From assembly GCA_020639135.1 (NCBI GenBank), contig JACKHE010000005.1:186001-250000 (forward strand): a DNA stretch of 64,000 nucleotides, read 5' to 3'. The stretch comes from Phycisphaeraceae bacterium. GTDB taxonomy: Bacteria; Planctomycetota; Phycisphaerae; Phycisphaerales; UBA1924. Below the pieces are notes generated by a model, which had not been told where the DNA came from, made no database searches, and worked only from the letters and a program-made list of their open reading frames with translations. The position numbers and the translations under genes were made by a program. This document shows, piece by piece, positions 52,796 to 61,366 of the stretch. Position 1 is the first letter of the stretch; every line of letters starts with the position of its first letter.

Positions 52796-53170
52796 GTGTT
52801 GCTCCGATGCTCTCTTGTCGTTTCGTTCCCGGCTTCCGGATGGATGCGGCGAACGATCGGTTGGTCACGGGGCGTCCCTGCCCTGTGCGATGAAATCCTA
52901 GGCGGCGGCCGCTTATTCTCGGTACGCCACCGATGCCGGGGTGTTCTGCGAACCCGGCGCCACCCGGGCAGATCCCTCATCGGTCGGATTCAGGGCCTCC
53001 ATGCATGGTTTATTGCTCTGAAAACTCGGCGGGCCCCGCCACATCGGCGCCCGGCCTGCCAAGGTGGCTTATCCGGACTTTGTTCATGATTCTTGCATTC
53101 CGTTCGGTACAATCCGGTTCACGCGGTCCGGGCGACATCCCGGTCGCGATCCAGATCCGTCAGGAGCGCC
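52796..53170. other. Divergent intergenic region upstream of clpC
   Basis: 375 bp with no supported coding frame. A TACAAT at 53108-53113 could be a -10 box for the plus-strand gene starting at 53171, but no good -35 sits 16-18 bp upstream. No HrcA/CIRCE- or CtsR-like repeat upstream of clpC was recognised by eye. Confidence 0.4.
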
Positions 53171-54541
53171 ATGATGCGACCGAACTCTCACAAACTGCTC
53201 CGCCGGTTGCTCTTGTCGATCGGGTTCCTGGGGTGCTGCCTCGGGGCGCCGGGGCCGGCGACGGGTCAGTCATCCGCCTCCGCAACAAGCGAAGCCGTCA
53301 CCGATCTGGTGCGCCCCATCCGCGCGTCGCTCCGGGTCGAGGGGCGGAGCACGCCGCTGCGTGGGCAGGTCACCGCGTGGAGCTTCGGGGCGTTCTGGAT
53401 CGTGCGGGACGGCGGGCAGACGCCGGTTCGGGTGGACTGGCGTGACCTGAACGCGGATCAGGTGTACAGCATGATGCGGCAGGCGCTGGCGCGCGATGAT
53501 GCGCGGGGGTACCTCGAGCTCGGCGCCACGCTGCTGTCGATCGACGAAACGGACATCGCGAGCCGCGCCCTGCAGGTGGCGGCGCGATTGCAGCCCGAAC
53601 TCGATGGGATCATCGGGCGCCTGCTGGAGGCGCACGCATCCGGGGCGGATCCGCTGGCGCTGCTCGCGGAGGATGTCGCCCTGGCGACGCCGCCCTCGGA
53701 GCCTGAGCGGTCGGGCGCCGCTCCGGATCCGGGGCTGGATCAGGACCCGAGCACGGACCCCAACGAGCGGGCGACGGCCCGGACCGCCGAGATGAGCACG
53801 CCCTTTGCGCGCGTCGAGTCGGAGCACTTCCTCACGCTGATGCAGCCGTGCGGCCTGGAGGCGCAGAGTTTCTCGTCGATGCTCGAGCAGACCTACACGG
53901 GGTTCGCCGGGGTGCTCGGGCTGGGTGAGGGCGAGCGATTCTTCGATGCGAAGTGCGTCTGTTATGTGCTCGGCGACAGCGATGACTACCGGGGCCTCGC
54001 GAAGCAGTTCAATCGGACACCCAACGCCGACCGCGGTCAGGAGCGGATGACATTCCTCTTCGTCGATGACGGCGCCGTGGTCGAGATGGGCTTTTACGAT
54101 CAGGAGCAGCTGGCTTCCGTCTGGCAGTACCAGATGTATCTCGACGTCGCGCGCGCGATCATCGATCGCCACGACAACGCCCGGCGGCTACCCCTGTGGT
54201 TGGAGCAGGGGCTGACGCGGTACGTCTGGATCCTGCAGTCCCCCGGCTCGGCATCCGAGCGTCAGCAGTTCAGGCGGGCGCGGGAGTATTGCAAGTTCAA
54301 CAGCGTGGCGGTCTTCATCCGCAGGAACGTCGAGAAGTTCGACGCCTTGTCCAATCAATCTCTGGCCGTGAGCCACCTCCTCGTGCAGGCGTTGATCGCC
54401 CAGAAGCCCGAGGAGTTCAAGACATGGATCCGGATGATCAAGGCCGGCGACGACTGGGAGCGGTCGCTGGAGGAGTGCATGGGGTTCGACGTCGATACCC
54501 TGGGCGCGTGGTTCGAGCAGCAGCTGGGCATAACGAAGTGA
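53171..54541 (+). CDS. Exported peptidase-like protein lacking catalytic residues
   Basis: A 456-residue secreted protein, paralog of the next gene. The ATG at 53171 (ATGATG) has AGGAG 4 nt upstream; the frame runs further upstream without a site. The signal peptide is HKLLRRLLLSIGFLGCCLG. The N-terminal region (ASLRVEGRSTPLRGQVTAWS) and C-terminal helices match the neighbour. Where the neighbour has the zinc motif HESVH, this protein has LDVAR, and the WINEGLAEY Glu is Gln in LWLEQGLTRY. The metal ligands and catalytic Glu are thus all gone, so it is expected to be a non-catalytic binding or scaffold version. Confidence 0.78.
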   Translation: MMRPNSHKLLRRLLLSIGFLGCCLGAPGPATGQSSASATSEAVTDLVRPIRASLRVEGRSTPLRGQVTAWSFGAFWIVRDGGQTPVRVDWRDLNADQVYSMMRQALARDDARGYLELGATLLSIDETDIASRALQVAARLQPELDGIIGRLLEAHASGADPLALLAEDVALATPPSEPERSGAAPDPGLDQDPSTDPNERATARTAEMSTPFARVESEHFLTLMQPCGLEAQSFSSMLEQTYTGFAGVLGLGEGERFFDAKCVCYVLGDSDDYRGLAKQFNRTPNADRGQERMTFLFVDDGAVVEMGFYDQEQLASVWQYQMYLDVARAIIDRHDNARRLPLWLEQGLTRYVWILQSPGSASERQQFRRAREYCKFNSVAVFIRRNVEKFDALSNQSLAVSHLLVQALIAQKPEEFKTWIRMIKAGDDWERSLEECMGFDVDTLGAWFEQQLGITK

Positions 54542-54548
54542 CCGCGAC

Positions 54549-55994
54549 ATGATCAGGCTCGATCCAACACTGGCGCCGCGACGATTCCGGCGGACCTGCG
54601 CGGCTGCGGTCATCGCGCTGACGCTCGGCCATGCGGCGCTCGGCGCCGACGAGGCCCGGGTCGAGCTGGAGCGGCCGGTCCGCGTTTCGCTGCGGACGGA
54701 GGGCCGGAGCACGCCCATGCGCGGGGAGATCACCGCCTGGAAATACGGGGCGTTCTGGCTGGAGCGTCCGGGCGCCGACGCGGCGATCAGGATCGGCTGG
54801 GACGAGATCGGCGCGAAGACTGCGTACGAAACGGCTCGGCGGATCCTCGGGCGCGACGACGCGGTCGGGTATTTCCGGCTTGGCGTCGAGATGCTGGTGA
54901 TGGATGACCCGAAGCAGGCGCGGCGCGCGTTCGACTACGCCGTGCAACAGGACAGCGCGATCCTCGCCGACACGAAGAACGCGATGACGCTCTGGGAGAC
55001 CGGGGCGGACCCTGTGGAGGCGTTCGAGGCGATGCAGACACGGGCCGGCGCCGATCCCGTGGGCGAGGGGGTCACGGGCGAGCGGAGCACCGAGGAAAAC
55101 CGGTACCAGCCCCCGACGCCGGAGGACGATTCGCAGGCGGCGCAGGGGACGGCGCCCTGGAAGCCGCTGGGGCCCGAGGAGCGGGAACGCGCGATCGAGG
55201 TGCAGCGACAATACGCCGCGACGGCGGGGCTGGACCTCCACCACAACCAACGGCTGGTCATCGAGACGGACCATTTCATCATGGCGACCGACCTGAGCGA
55301 GGCCGAGGCGCGCCGCTGGAGCGGGCAGCTCGAGGTCATGTACGCCACGATGCTCGAGATGTTCGAGCTCCCGGAAGAGACCACCCTGTACGCGGGCAAG
55401 TGCAACGTCTTCGTCTTCGCGAGCCAGGGGGATTTTCTCCGGTTCGAGGAACGCGCCATGGGCATCAACGCCAAGGGCTTCGGCGGGTTGTGTCACTACC
55501 GGGGCGAGGACGTCATCATCTCGTTTTACCGCTACGGGAGCGAGGCTGATTTCCAGCACCTGCTGATCCACGAATCGGTCCACGGGTTCCTGTACCGCTA
55601 CCGCACCCCGGCGCGCATCCCCACGTGGATCAACGAGGGCCTCGCCGAATACATCGCCGCCTACCTGACCCCGGCCTCCAACAGGTCCAGAGAGGAGTGG
55701 AACTCGGCGAAGAACTTCGTGAACCGGCGCAAGGATCCGATCGACGTGATGCGGAACTTCTACGGGGACCGCAAGGACCGGACGCTGAACGAGTCCTACT
55801 CGGTCAGCTCCATGCTCGTCCGGTTCCTGCTCAAGCACAGGCCCGCCGAGTTCAGGCAGTGGCTCGACGACCTGACGACCGGCGCCGACTGGGAGCAGGC
55901 GATGCGGCAACGCTTCGGTGTCGATGCGGCCAGGTTGTCGGAGGGTTTCTCGCAGGACATCCGCTCGGAAACCTCGTACACCGGTCTCCGGTGA
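54549..55994 (+). CDS. Exported gluzincin-type metallopeptidase-like protein (DUF1570-like)
   Basis: A 481-residue secreted protein. The signal peptide spans about residues 10-32 (FRRTCAAAVIALTLGHAALGA). An N-terminal domain (VRVSLRTEGRSTPMRGEITA) is shared with the preceding paralog. A Pro/Glu/Gln-rich linker lies at ~175-205. The catalytic domain carries HESVH (341-345) with the third ligand Glu in WINEGLAEY (E363), the layout of gluzincins and of planctomycete DUF1570-like proteins. It starts 7 bp after the stop of the inactive paralog, so both are probably made together. The substrate is unknown. Confidence 0.83.
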   Translation: MIRLDPTLAPRRFRRTCAAAVIALTLGHAALGADEARVELERPVRVSLRTEGRSTPMRGEITAWKYGAFWLERPGADAAIRIGWDEIGAKTAYETARRILGRDDAVGYFRLGVEMLVMDDPKQARRAFDYAVQQDSAILADTKNAMTLWETGADPVEAFEAMQTRAGADPVGEGVTGERSTEENRYQPPTPEDDSQAAQGTAPWKPLGPEERERAIEVQRQYAATAGLDLHHNQRLVIETDHFIMATDLSEAEARRWSGQLEVMYATMLEMFELPEETTLYAGKCNVFVFASQGDFLRFEERAMGINAKGFGGLCHYRGEDVIISFYRYGSEADFQHLLIHESVHGFLYRYRTPARIPTWINEGLAEYIAAYLTPASNRSREEWNSAKNFVNRRKDPIDVMRNFYGDRKDRTLNESYSVSSMLVRFLLKHRPAEFRQWLDDLTTGADWEQAMRQRFGVDAARLSEGFSQDIRSETSYTGLR

Positions 55995-56018
55995 GCGGCA
56001 ACGGCCCGGCGGAGTGGC

Positions 56019-56306
56019 TCAGAAGCCCGCGGCGGCGTCGGCGCGGCGCGCCAGGGAGAAGTCGTTGTCCGTGATCCCCCCGGCGTCGTGCGTCGTCAGC
56101 GTCAGTGTGACCTTGTTGTAGCGCACGAGGATGTCGGGGTGGTGCTGGGCGGCCTCGGCGGCGTCCGCGACCTTGTTCACGAACTCCATCGCGTGGGCGA
56201 AATCGTCGAACTGGTAGGTCCGCTGGATCGAGCCCCCGGCTTCGGACCACTCCGGCGCTTCGGCGTCGAGGCGGGTGTGGATCTGGTCTTCGGTCAGCGT
56301 CTGCAT
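56019..56306 (-). CDS. phhB: Pterin-4a-carbinolamine dehydratase
   Basis: A 95-residue enzyme that dehydrates the 4a-hydroxy-tetrahydropterin formed by aromatic amino acid hydroxylases, or plays a related role in molybdopterin metabolism. The family signature is EAAQHHPDILVRYNKVTLTL, with the catalytic HHP, and FDDFAHAMEFVNKVA precedes it. The ATG at 56306 has GGAG 8 nt upstream; the longer frame is an extension without support. It converges with the DUF1570-like gene (24 bp gap) and diverges from GluQ-RS. No aromatic hydroxylase is in the window. Confidence 0.92.
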   Translation of the reverse strand: MQTLTEDQIHTRLDAEAPEWSEAGGSIQRTYQFDDFAHAMEFVNKVADAAEAAQHHPDILVRYNKVTLTLTTHDAGGITDNDFSLARRADAAAGF

Positions 56307-56359
56307 CGGGGTCGCTCCGGGGGACTGCGGGTGTCCCCCCGGTTCATCGGGGGGCGCGA

Positions 56360-57412
56360 GTGGGTATCTTCGGCTCTGGCGTGCAACAGTCAACCCCGGA
56401 CAACCAGCGCGAAGCGCCCGCCGGCGGCACATCGCCGATTCCGAGCCTCCAGGAGGGGGTCGGCGACGGAAATCCGTCGCCACCGATCACGCGCCTCGCC
56501 CCCTCACCCACCGGCGCCCTGCACCTGGGCAATGCGCGGACGTTTCTCATCAACTGGGCGATGGCCAGGCAACAGGGCTGGCGGATCGTGCTGCGCATCG
56601 AGGACCTCGACACGCCGCGCGTCAAGCCGGAGACCGTCGCCGGGACGATCGACCTGCTGCGGTGGCTGGGTATGGACTGGGACGAGGGGCCATATCTCCA
56701 GAGCGAAGATCTGCCGAGGCATCTCGAAGCAATGCGCGAGCTCGCCGCGGGGGGGCATGTCTTTCCCAGCGAACTGACGCGCCGGCAGATCGCCGAAGCC
56801 GCCTCGGCGCCGCATGACGGGGACGGCCCGAGCGAGAGCCGGTTCGGCGCCGAGCTCCGGCCACCGGTGATCCCGCGCGAGTTTGACGACCCGGGCACGA
56901 GCTGGCGGTTCATCACCGAGGACGTGGCGATCGAGTTCGACGACGGGTTCGCCGGGCGCCGGTCGGTCAACCCGGCGCAGAGCGTCGGCGATTTCGTGGT
57001 CTGGACGAAGAACGGCGCGCCGGCGTACCAGCTGGCCGTGGTCGTCGATGACGCGGCGCAGGGGGTCAGCCGGATCGTCCGGGGGGACGACCTGCTGGAC
57101 TCGACGGCGCGGCAGATCCTGCTGCAGCGGGCGCTGGGGATCTCGCCGAGGCCGCGGTGCTGGCACCTGCCGCTGGTGCTGGGCCCGGACGGCCGGCGCC
57201 TGGCAAAGCGGCATGGGGACACGAGATTGGACCACTACCGGTCGCGGGGCGTCGCCCCGGAGCGCGTGATCGGGCTGGTCGCGTCCTGGTGCGGGATGCC
57301 CGCGCGCCAAACGATGAGCGCCGGGGAGTTCGCCTCGTGGTTCGACGTGGCTAGGCTTGGTCGGACCCCGATCCGCCTGCAGGAAGGAGACGAGGCGTGG
57401 CTGCGACAATGA
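56360..57412 (+). CDS. gluQ: Glutamyl-Q tRNA(Asp) synthetase
   Basis: A protein of up to 350 residues (GTG start; the true start may be later because the first ~45 residues are unlike the family). It is a truncated GluRS catalytic core that puts glutamate on queuosine of tRNA-Asp. ITRLAPSPTGALHLGNARTF holds the HIGH-like motif, IVLRIEDLDTPRV follows, and the KMSKS-like site is RRLAKRHGD. It stops after the catalytic domain with no anticodon-binding domain, as GluQ-RS does. The zinc-binding Cys residues usually found after the first third are absent (HVFPSELTRRQ region). The stop overlaps the following gene. Confidence 0.85.
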   Translation: MGIFGSGVQQSTPDNQREAPAGGTSPIPSLQEGVGDGNPSPPITRLAPSPTGALHLGNARTFLINWAMARQQGWRIVLRIEDLDTPRVKPETVAGTIDLLRWLGMDWDEGPYLQSEDLPRHLEAMRELAAGGHVFPSELTRRQIAEAASAPHDGDGPSESRFGAELRPPVIPREFDDPGTSWRFITEDVAIEFDDGFAGRRSVNPAQSVGDFVVWTKNGAPAYQLAVVVDDAAQGVSRIVRGDDLLDSTARQILLQRALGISPRPRCWHLPLVLGPDGRRLAKRHGDTRLDHYRSRGVAPERVIGLVASWCGMPARQTMSAGEFASWFDVARLGRTPIRLQEGDEAWLRQ

Positions 57413-57930
57413 TGACGTCCCGGCGGCGCGTGTCGCCGATCTGCGTCGCGGTGCTCGCGAGCATCGCGGCGTGCCAGACCGGCTGCGAGGAAGCGCCGGA
57501 TTCGCACGACGGCCTTGTGACGGTGCGATTCACCGACGAGACGTTCTATCTCGAACCGGCGCTGGACAACCCGACGAGGATTCTCGGGCTTGGGGGCCGC
57601 GAGCACATCGACTCGGACGGCGGGATGGTCTTCGTGTTCCGGGACCGGGCGGAGCGCAGCTTTGTCATGCGGAACTGCCCGATCCCGATCGACATCGCCT
57701 ACCTGAGCGATACCGGACGCGTCGTGACGATGTTCGAGATGCAGCCGGAGAAGCCGCAGGGCGAGAACGAGAGCGACATGCAGTACGAGCGCCGGCTCAA
57801 GCGGTACCCGAGCCGGTACCCGGTCCGGTTCGTGATGGAGTTCTCGGGGGGACGGTTGCACGAGCTGGGCGTGTCGGTGGGGGACGAGGTCCGCTTCGAC
57901 ACGGAGGATCTCAAGCGCCGCGCGCGGTGA
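57397..57930 (+). CDS. DUF192-family lipoprotein
   Basis: A 177-residue protein with a lipoprotein-type signal (RRRVSPICVAVLASIAACQTGC). The start is the GTG at 57397, 7 nt after AAGGAG; an ATG at 57409 overlapping the previous stop is the alternative. The DUF192 body is recognised by RILGLGGREHIDSDGGMVFVF, the SFVMRNCPIPIDIAYL segment and the C-terminal VMEFSGGRLHELGVSVGDEV. The biochemical function of DUF192 is not established. It overlaps the GluQ-RS gene by 16 bp. Confidence 0.85.
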   Translation: MAATMMTSRRRVSPICVAVLASIAACQTGCEEAPDSHDGLVTVRFTDETFYLEPALDNPTRILGLGGREHIDSDGGMVFVFRDRAERSFVMRNCPIPIDIAYLSDTGRVVTMFEMQPEKPQGENESDMQYERRLKRYPSRYPVRFVMEFSGGRLHELGVSVGDEVRFDTEDLKRRAR

Positions 57931-58041
57931 GCCGATCCACCGTGGCCGCTCGCTCGGCGGCGCCGCGGGGTTCTCGGGCCTGTCGCCCAGCGCCCTGATC
58001 CACCGGAGCGGCGCCCACGGCGAAACGCGTCAGGGGATCCC

Positions 58042-59340
58042 ATGCTCAACGCGACCGTCACGCTGATCGCCTCGGACCGGCTCGAACAGGCGACGTCGCG
58101 GTGGTGGCAGCCGATCGCCGAGGCGTGGACGATGCACGGGGAGACACCCTCGGTGCAGGCGCTGAGCATGAGCGAGGCGGTCGAGCAGCCCGGGGTCGTC
58201 GTCGGCTCGTCGGTGCTGCTGGTCATCACGGGCCAGAGCTCGACTTCGGACCTGGCCAAGCTCGTCGATCGCCTCAGCGCCAGGCTGCTCCCGCTGGTGA
58301 TCCTCGCGCCGGCGCACCCCAGGTACGAGGCGTTCCGCGACGACGGCGTGATCGTCGAGACGCACGACGCGCACCCCGAGGCGATCGCCTCGATGCTCTA
58401 CGCGGGCGTGGCGCGGCAGCCGGTGATCGAGTCGATCCGCAACGAGCTCCGCGCTCTGCGCCGGGCGCAGGCGGGGCTGACCGACCACATCGATCGCATG
58501 CACAGCGAGCTGCAGCTGGCGGCGATCATCCAGCAGGACTTCCTCCCGAGCTCCCTCCCGGTCGTGGACGGGCTCGACTTCAGCGTGCTCTACCGCCCCT
58601 GCGGGTACGTCAGCGGGGACATCTACGACGTGGTCCGCCTCGACGAGAACCGCATCGGGTTCTTCGTCGCCGACGCGACGGGGCACGGCGTGCCCGCGGC
58701 GCTGATGACCATGGTCCTGAGCCGCGCGCTGCACACCACCGACATCGACGACCAGGGCAGGACGCGCGTCGTCCCCCCGGGCGAGGCGATCGCGCGGCTC
58801 AACGGCGCGATCGTCCGGCAGGCGGCCTCGACGCACCGGTTCGCGACCGGGATGTACGGGATCATCGACCGCTCGACGAACGTCGCGAAGATCGCCGTCG
58901 CGGGGCACCCGCCGCCGCTGCTCGTCCGCGCCGACGGGACCGCGAGGACCGTCGATGGCGGCGGCCCCATGCTCGGCGTCTTCCCCGAGGCGGAATACGA
59001 AGAGATCGAGGTCGAGCTGCGCGACGACGAGATGCTGATCGTCTATTCCGACGGCTTCGAGACGACCTTCCCCGACGCCGGCGCCAATCAGCACGAACGC
59101 CGGTTGCCGACGCAGCGGTACATCGAGCGGTTCTCGTCCCTGGGCGGGCGATCGATGTCGATCGGCATCGGGCAGGCGCTCGACGACCTGGCGGTCGAGA
59201 TCGACACCCAGAGCGGCTCGCTGCACCAGCTCGACGACCTGACCGCGCTCGTCGTGGGGGGGCGGGACTACGCCGGGGTCCGGGACGCGCTCGATCTGGG
59301 CGCCGAGCCGGAGCCGGAGTTCCGATCGAAAGCCGCCTGA
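58042..59340 (+). CDS. PP2C-like SpoIIE/RsbU serine phosphatase with N-terminal receiver-like domain
   Basis: A 432-residue regulator. The first ~130 residues look like a divergent receiver-type domain (VVVGSSVLLVITGQSS, LLPLVILAPAHPRYEAF). A linker coiled coil (RNELRALRRAQAGL ... HSELQLAAIIQQDFLP) leads to the SpoIIE phosphatase domain (~165-415) with the metal-binding Asp in CGYVSGDIYDVV and FVADATGHGVPAALMTM, and LIVYSDGFETT. RsbU-type enzymes dephosphorylate anti-anti-sigma factors; no such partner is adjacent. AGGGGA precedes the ATG. Confidence 0.88.
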   Translation: MLNATVTLIASDRLEQATSRWWQPIAEAWTMHGETPSVQALSMSEAVEQPGVVVGSSVLLVITGQSSTSDLAKLVDRLSARLLPLVILAPAHPRYEAFRDDGVIVETHDAHPEAIASMLYAGVARQPVIESIRNELRALRRAQAGLTDHIDRMHSELQLAAIIQQDFLPSSLPVVDGLDFSVLYRPCGYVSGDIYDVVRLDENRIGFFVADATGHGVPAALMTMVLSRALHTTDIDDQGRTRVVPPGEAIARLNGAIVRQAASTHRFATGMYGIIDRSTNVAKIAVAGHPPPLLVRADGTARTVDGGGPMLGVFPEAEYEEIEVELRDDEMLIVYSDGFETTFPDAGANQHERRLPTQRYIERFSSLGGRSMSIGIGQALDDLAVEIDTQSGSLHQLDDLTALVVGGRDYAGVRDALDLGAEPEPEFRSKAA

Positions 59341-59380
59341 GCCCGCCGGTTGGAGGCCGGAACGGGCGTATCATGACGCC

Positions 59381-60208
59381 ATGCCCGGCACTGCGATCGC
59401 CACAGCAACCAGCGTCCACCCCACGGCGACGATCGACCCGACGGCGGTCATCGGCGAGGGGGTTCTCATCGAAGCGGACGTCTTCATCGGCCCCCGCTGC
59501 GTGATCGGCGAGGGCTGCCGGCTTCGCGCGCGGTCGATGGTGCTCGAGCACACCACGCTCGGCGCCCGGTGCGATGTGCACCCCTACGCCGTGCTGGGCG
59601 GCGACCCGCAGGACTTCAAGTACGACGGCTCGACCCCCGGCGCGCTGGTGGTCGGCGAGGGCAACATCTTCCGCGAGGGCGTGACGGTCAGCCGCTCGGT
59701 GGGGGACGAGCACCCAACGACGATCGGCGACGGCAACTTCTTCATGGCCAACAGCCACGCGGGGCACAACACCGTCATGGGCAACAACTGCGTTCTCGCC
59801 AACGGGACGCTGCTTGCCGGGCACGTGCGCATCGGCGACCGCTGCTTCTTCGGCGGCAACTGCTGCGTCCACCAGTTCTGCGACATCGGCTCGGGCGTGA
59901 TGCTCCAGGGCGGGGGCTTGGCGTCGATGCACGTCATCCCTTACGGGATCGTCAGCGGGCTCAACACGCTCGCGGGCATCAACCTCGTCGGGCTCCGACG
60001 GACGCCGGGCTGCACGAAGCAGGACATTTCAGAGGTGCAGCGGGTGCACCGGACGCTCTTCCGGGAGCGGCGCCCGCTCAGCGCGGCGCTGGGGCAGCTC
60101 GAGGGCGAGGCGTGGGGCCCATTCGCGCAGCGGATGATCGACTTCGCCCGCCGCGTCCGCGATGCGCAGCCGCCGCGCGCCAGGGGCATGGCGGCGCCGG
60201 CGCCTTGA
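59381..60208 (+). CDS. lpxA: UDP-N-acetylglucosamine (or 3-amino analog) acyltransferase LpxA
   Basis: A 275-residue left-handed beta-helix acyltransferase, first step of lipid A synthesis. Hexapeptide repeats open the protein (VIGEGVLIEADVFIGPRCVI). LGGDPQDFKYDG is an LpxA signature, the catalytic His is in NSHAGHNTVMG (~residue 127), and FFGGNCCVHQFCDIGSG and GLNTLAGINLVGLRR complete the family pattern. The C-terminal helices end with a short Arg/Pro tail. The Gfo/Idh/MocA gene two places downstream suggests that the sugar may be a 3-amino-3-deoxy form (inference). Confidence 0.93.
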   Translation: MPGTAIATATSVHPTATIDPTAVIGEGVLIEADVFIGPRCVIGEGCRLRARSMVLEHTTLGARCDVHPYAVLGGDPQDFKYDGSTPGALVVGEGNIFREGVTVSRSVGDEHPTTIGDGNFFMANSHAGHNTVMGNNCVLANGTLLAGHVRIGDRCFFGGNCCVHQFCDIGSGVMLQGGGLASMHVIPYGIVSGLNTLAGINLVGLRRTPGCTKQDISEVQRVHRTLFRERRPLSAALGQLEGEAWGPFAQRMIDFARRVRDAQPPRARGMAAPAP

Positions 60209-60259
60209 TCGCCGCCCGATGGATCCCCCCCGTGTGAGCGCACGAACAGGGTTGAGGCC

Positions 60260-61294
60260 ATGAGCACGACCAACCCCGATCCCTACGACATCGACGGCGC
60301 CGACAACCCCTTCGGCCCCTCGGGGCACGTGGAGGTCTTCGCGCCGCAGGGCGAGGTGGACGACCGCGCGAGGTCGCCGCGGATGGATGCGATCGCGCTC
60401 GAGCCGGGGCGAAAGTGCGTTTCGTGCGGCTACGACCTGACGGGGCTGTACGTCGGTGGGAACTGCCCGGAGTGCGGCGACAAGATCCTGAGTGTGGCGC
60501 CGAATCCGGACAACGACGCGATCAAACGGATGCCCGAGTGGTACCTGCGCGTGCTGGGCGTCGCGCTGTGGGGGCTCGCGATCTCCGGTGCGCTGGTTAT
60601 CGTTGCGGAAGTCATGATTCTGATTCAGGCATCTTCATGGGCGACGTCATCGAATCTGCTCCACACGTTTGTTCAGGTCGTGGCGCTGACGTGGTTCGTA
60701 GGGATCCTCGCGCTCTGCTGCCCGCCGCCGGAGAAAGAACCCAGGCTCGGGATCGGACGGTCGCGGTGGGAGCTGGCGATCTCGGCGTCGGCGGCGCTGT
60801 CGCAGGTCGGCGTGCTCGTCGCGCTGCTGCATCCGCTTCTTGTTGGCGCGGTCAACATCCAACTCCTGCTCTGGAGCGCCAACATCGCGTTCTACGGGCT
60901 CTTCCTTGTCGCACTCCAAGGCGCCAGGATCGCGTGGCGACTCAATGACGAGGACCGTGCGCACCGGCTGCAAACCGCGGGGCTCTCGATCCCGCTGGGC
61001 GCCGGAATGGTGTACGTCTTCGGCGAGATCATCGGCGCGCACGTCCCATTCCTCTCGCTCTTCGGCGTCCCGTTTCTCGTCATTCAGGTCATCGGGACAT
61101 TCCTCTGGATCTGGGGCAACCTGTACCTGCTGTGGTCCTTCGTGAACCTGGGGCAGGAGGCGTTCTGGGCGATCAGCAACACTCACGCGGCTCAGGCGAG
61201 GATCGAGCGGATGAAGGACCGAGCCCGCGCCGAGTTCGAGCAGGCCCAGCGGGAGCGCGAGGACAGTCAGCCCTACGGTGGCCCCATCTCCTGA
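60260..61294 (+). CDS. Zinc-ribbon integral membrane protein
   Basis: A 344-residue protein of unknown function. After a polar N-terminus there is a zinc ribbon with C53, C56, C69 and C72 (CVSCGYDLTG, GNCPECGDKI), followed by six or so hydrophobic helices (for example LGVALWGLAISGALVIVAEV, LLLWSANIAFYGLFLVAL, FLVIQVIGTFLWIWGNLYLL), and an acidic/basic C-terminal helix (RMKDRARAEFEQAQRERE). This zinc-ribbon plus multi-helix plan is common in planctomycete hypothetical proteins. GAGG lies 2 nt before the ATG. It stands between lpxA and the dehydrogenase. Confidence 0.82.
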   Translation: MSTTNPDPYDIDGADNPFGPSGHVEVFAPQGEVDDRARSPRMDAIALEPGRKCVSCGYDLTGLYVGGNCPECGDKILSVAPNPDNDAIKRMPEWYLRVLGVALWGLAISGALVIVAEVMILIQASSWATSSNLLHTFVQVVALTWFVGILALCCPPPEKEPRLGIGRSRWELAISASAALSQVGVLVALLHPLLVGAVNIQLLLWSANIAFYGLFLVALQGARIAWRLNDEDRAHRLQTAGLSIPLGAGMVYVFGEIIGAHVPFLSLFGVPFLVIQVIGTFLWIWGNLYLLWSFVNLGQEAFWAISNTHAAQARIERMKDRARAEFEQAQREREDSQPYGGPIS

Positions 61295-61366
61295 AACGCC
61301 CCCGTGACCTGTCCCGATGGCCGCCCGGCGTTGATTTCCGGCTCCCCCGCGCAGACACTCCACCCC

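Noticed and set aside
50348..53089. A 913-codon open frame on the plus strand opposite clpC
   Set aside because: It is the shadow of a GC-rich conserved gene: Leu/Val/Asp/Arg-rich low-information translation with no family motif, while clpC on the other strand is certain.
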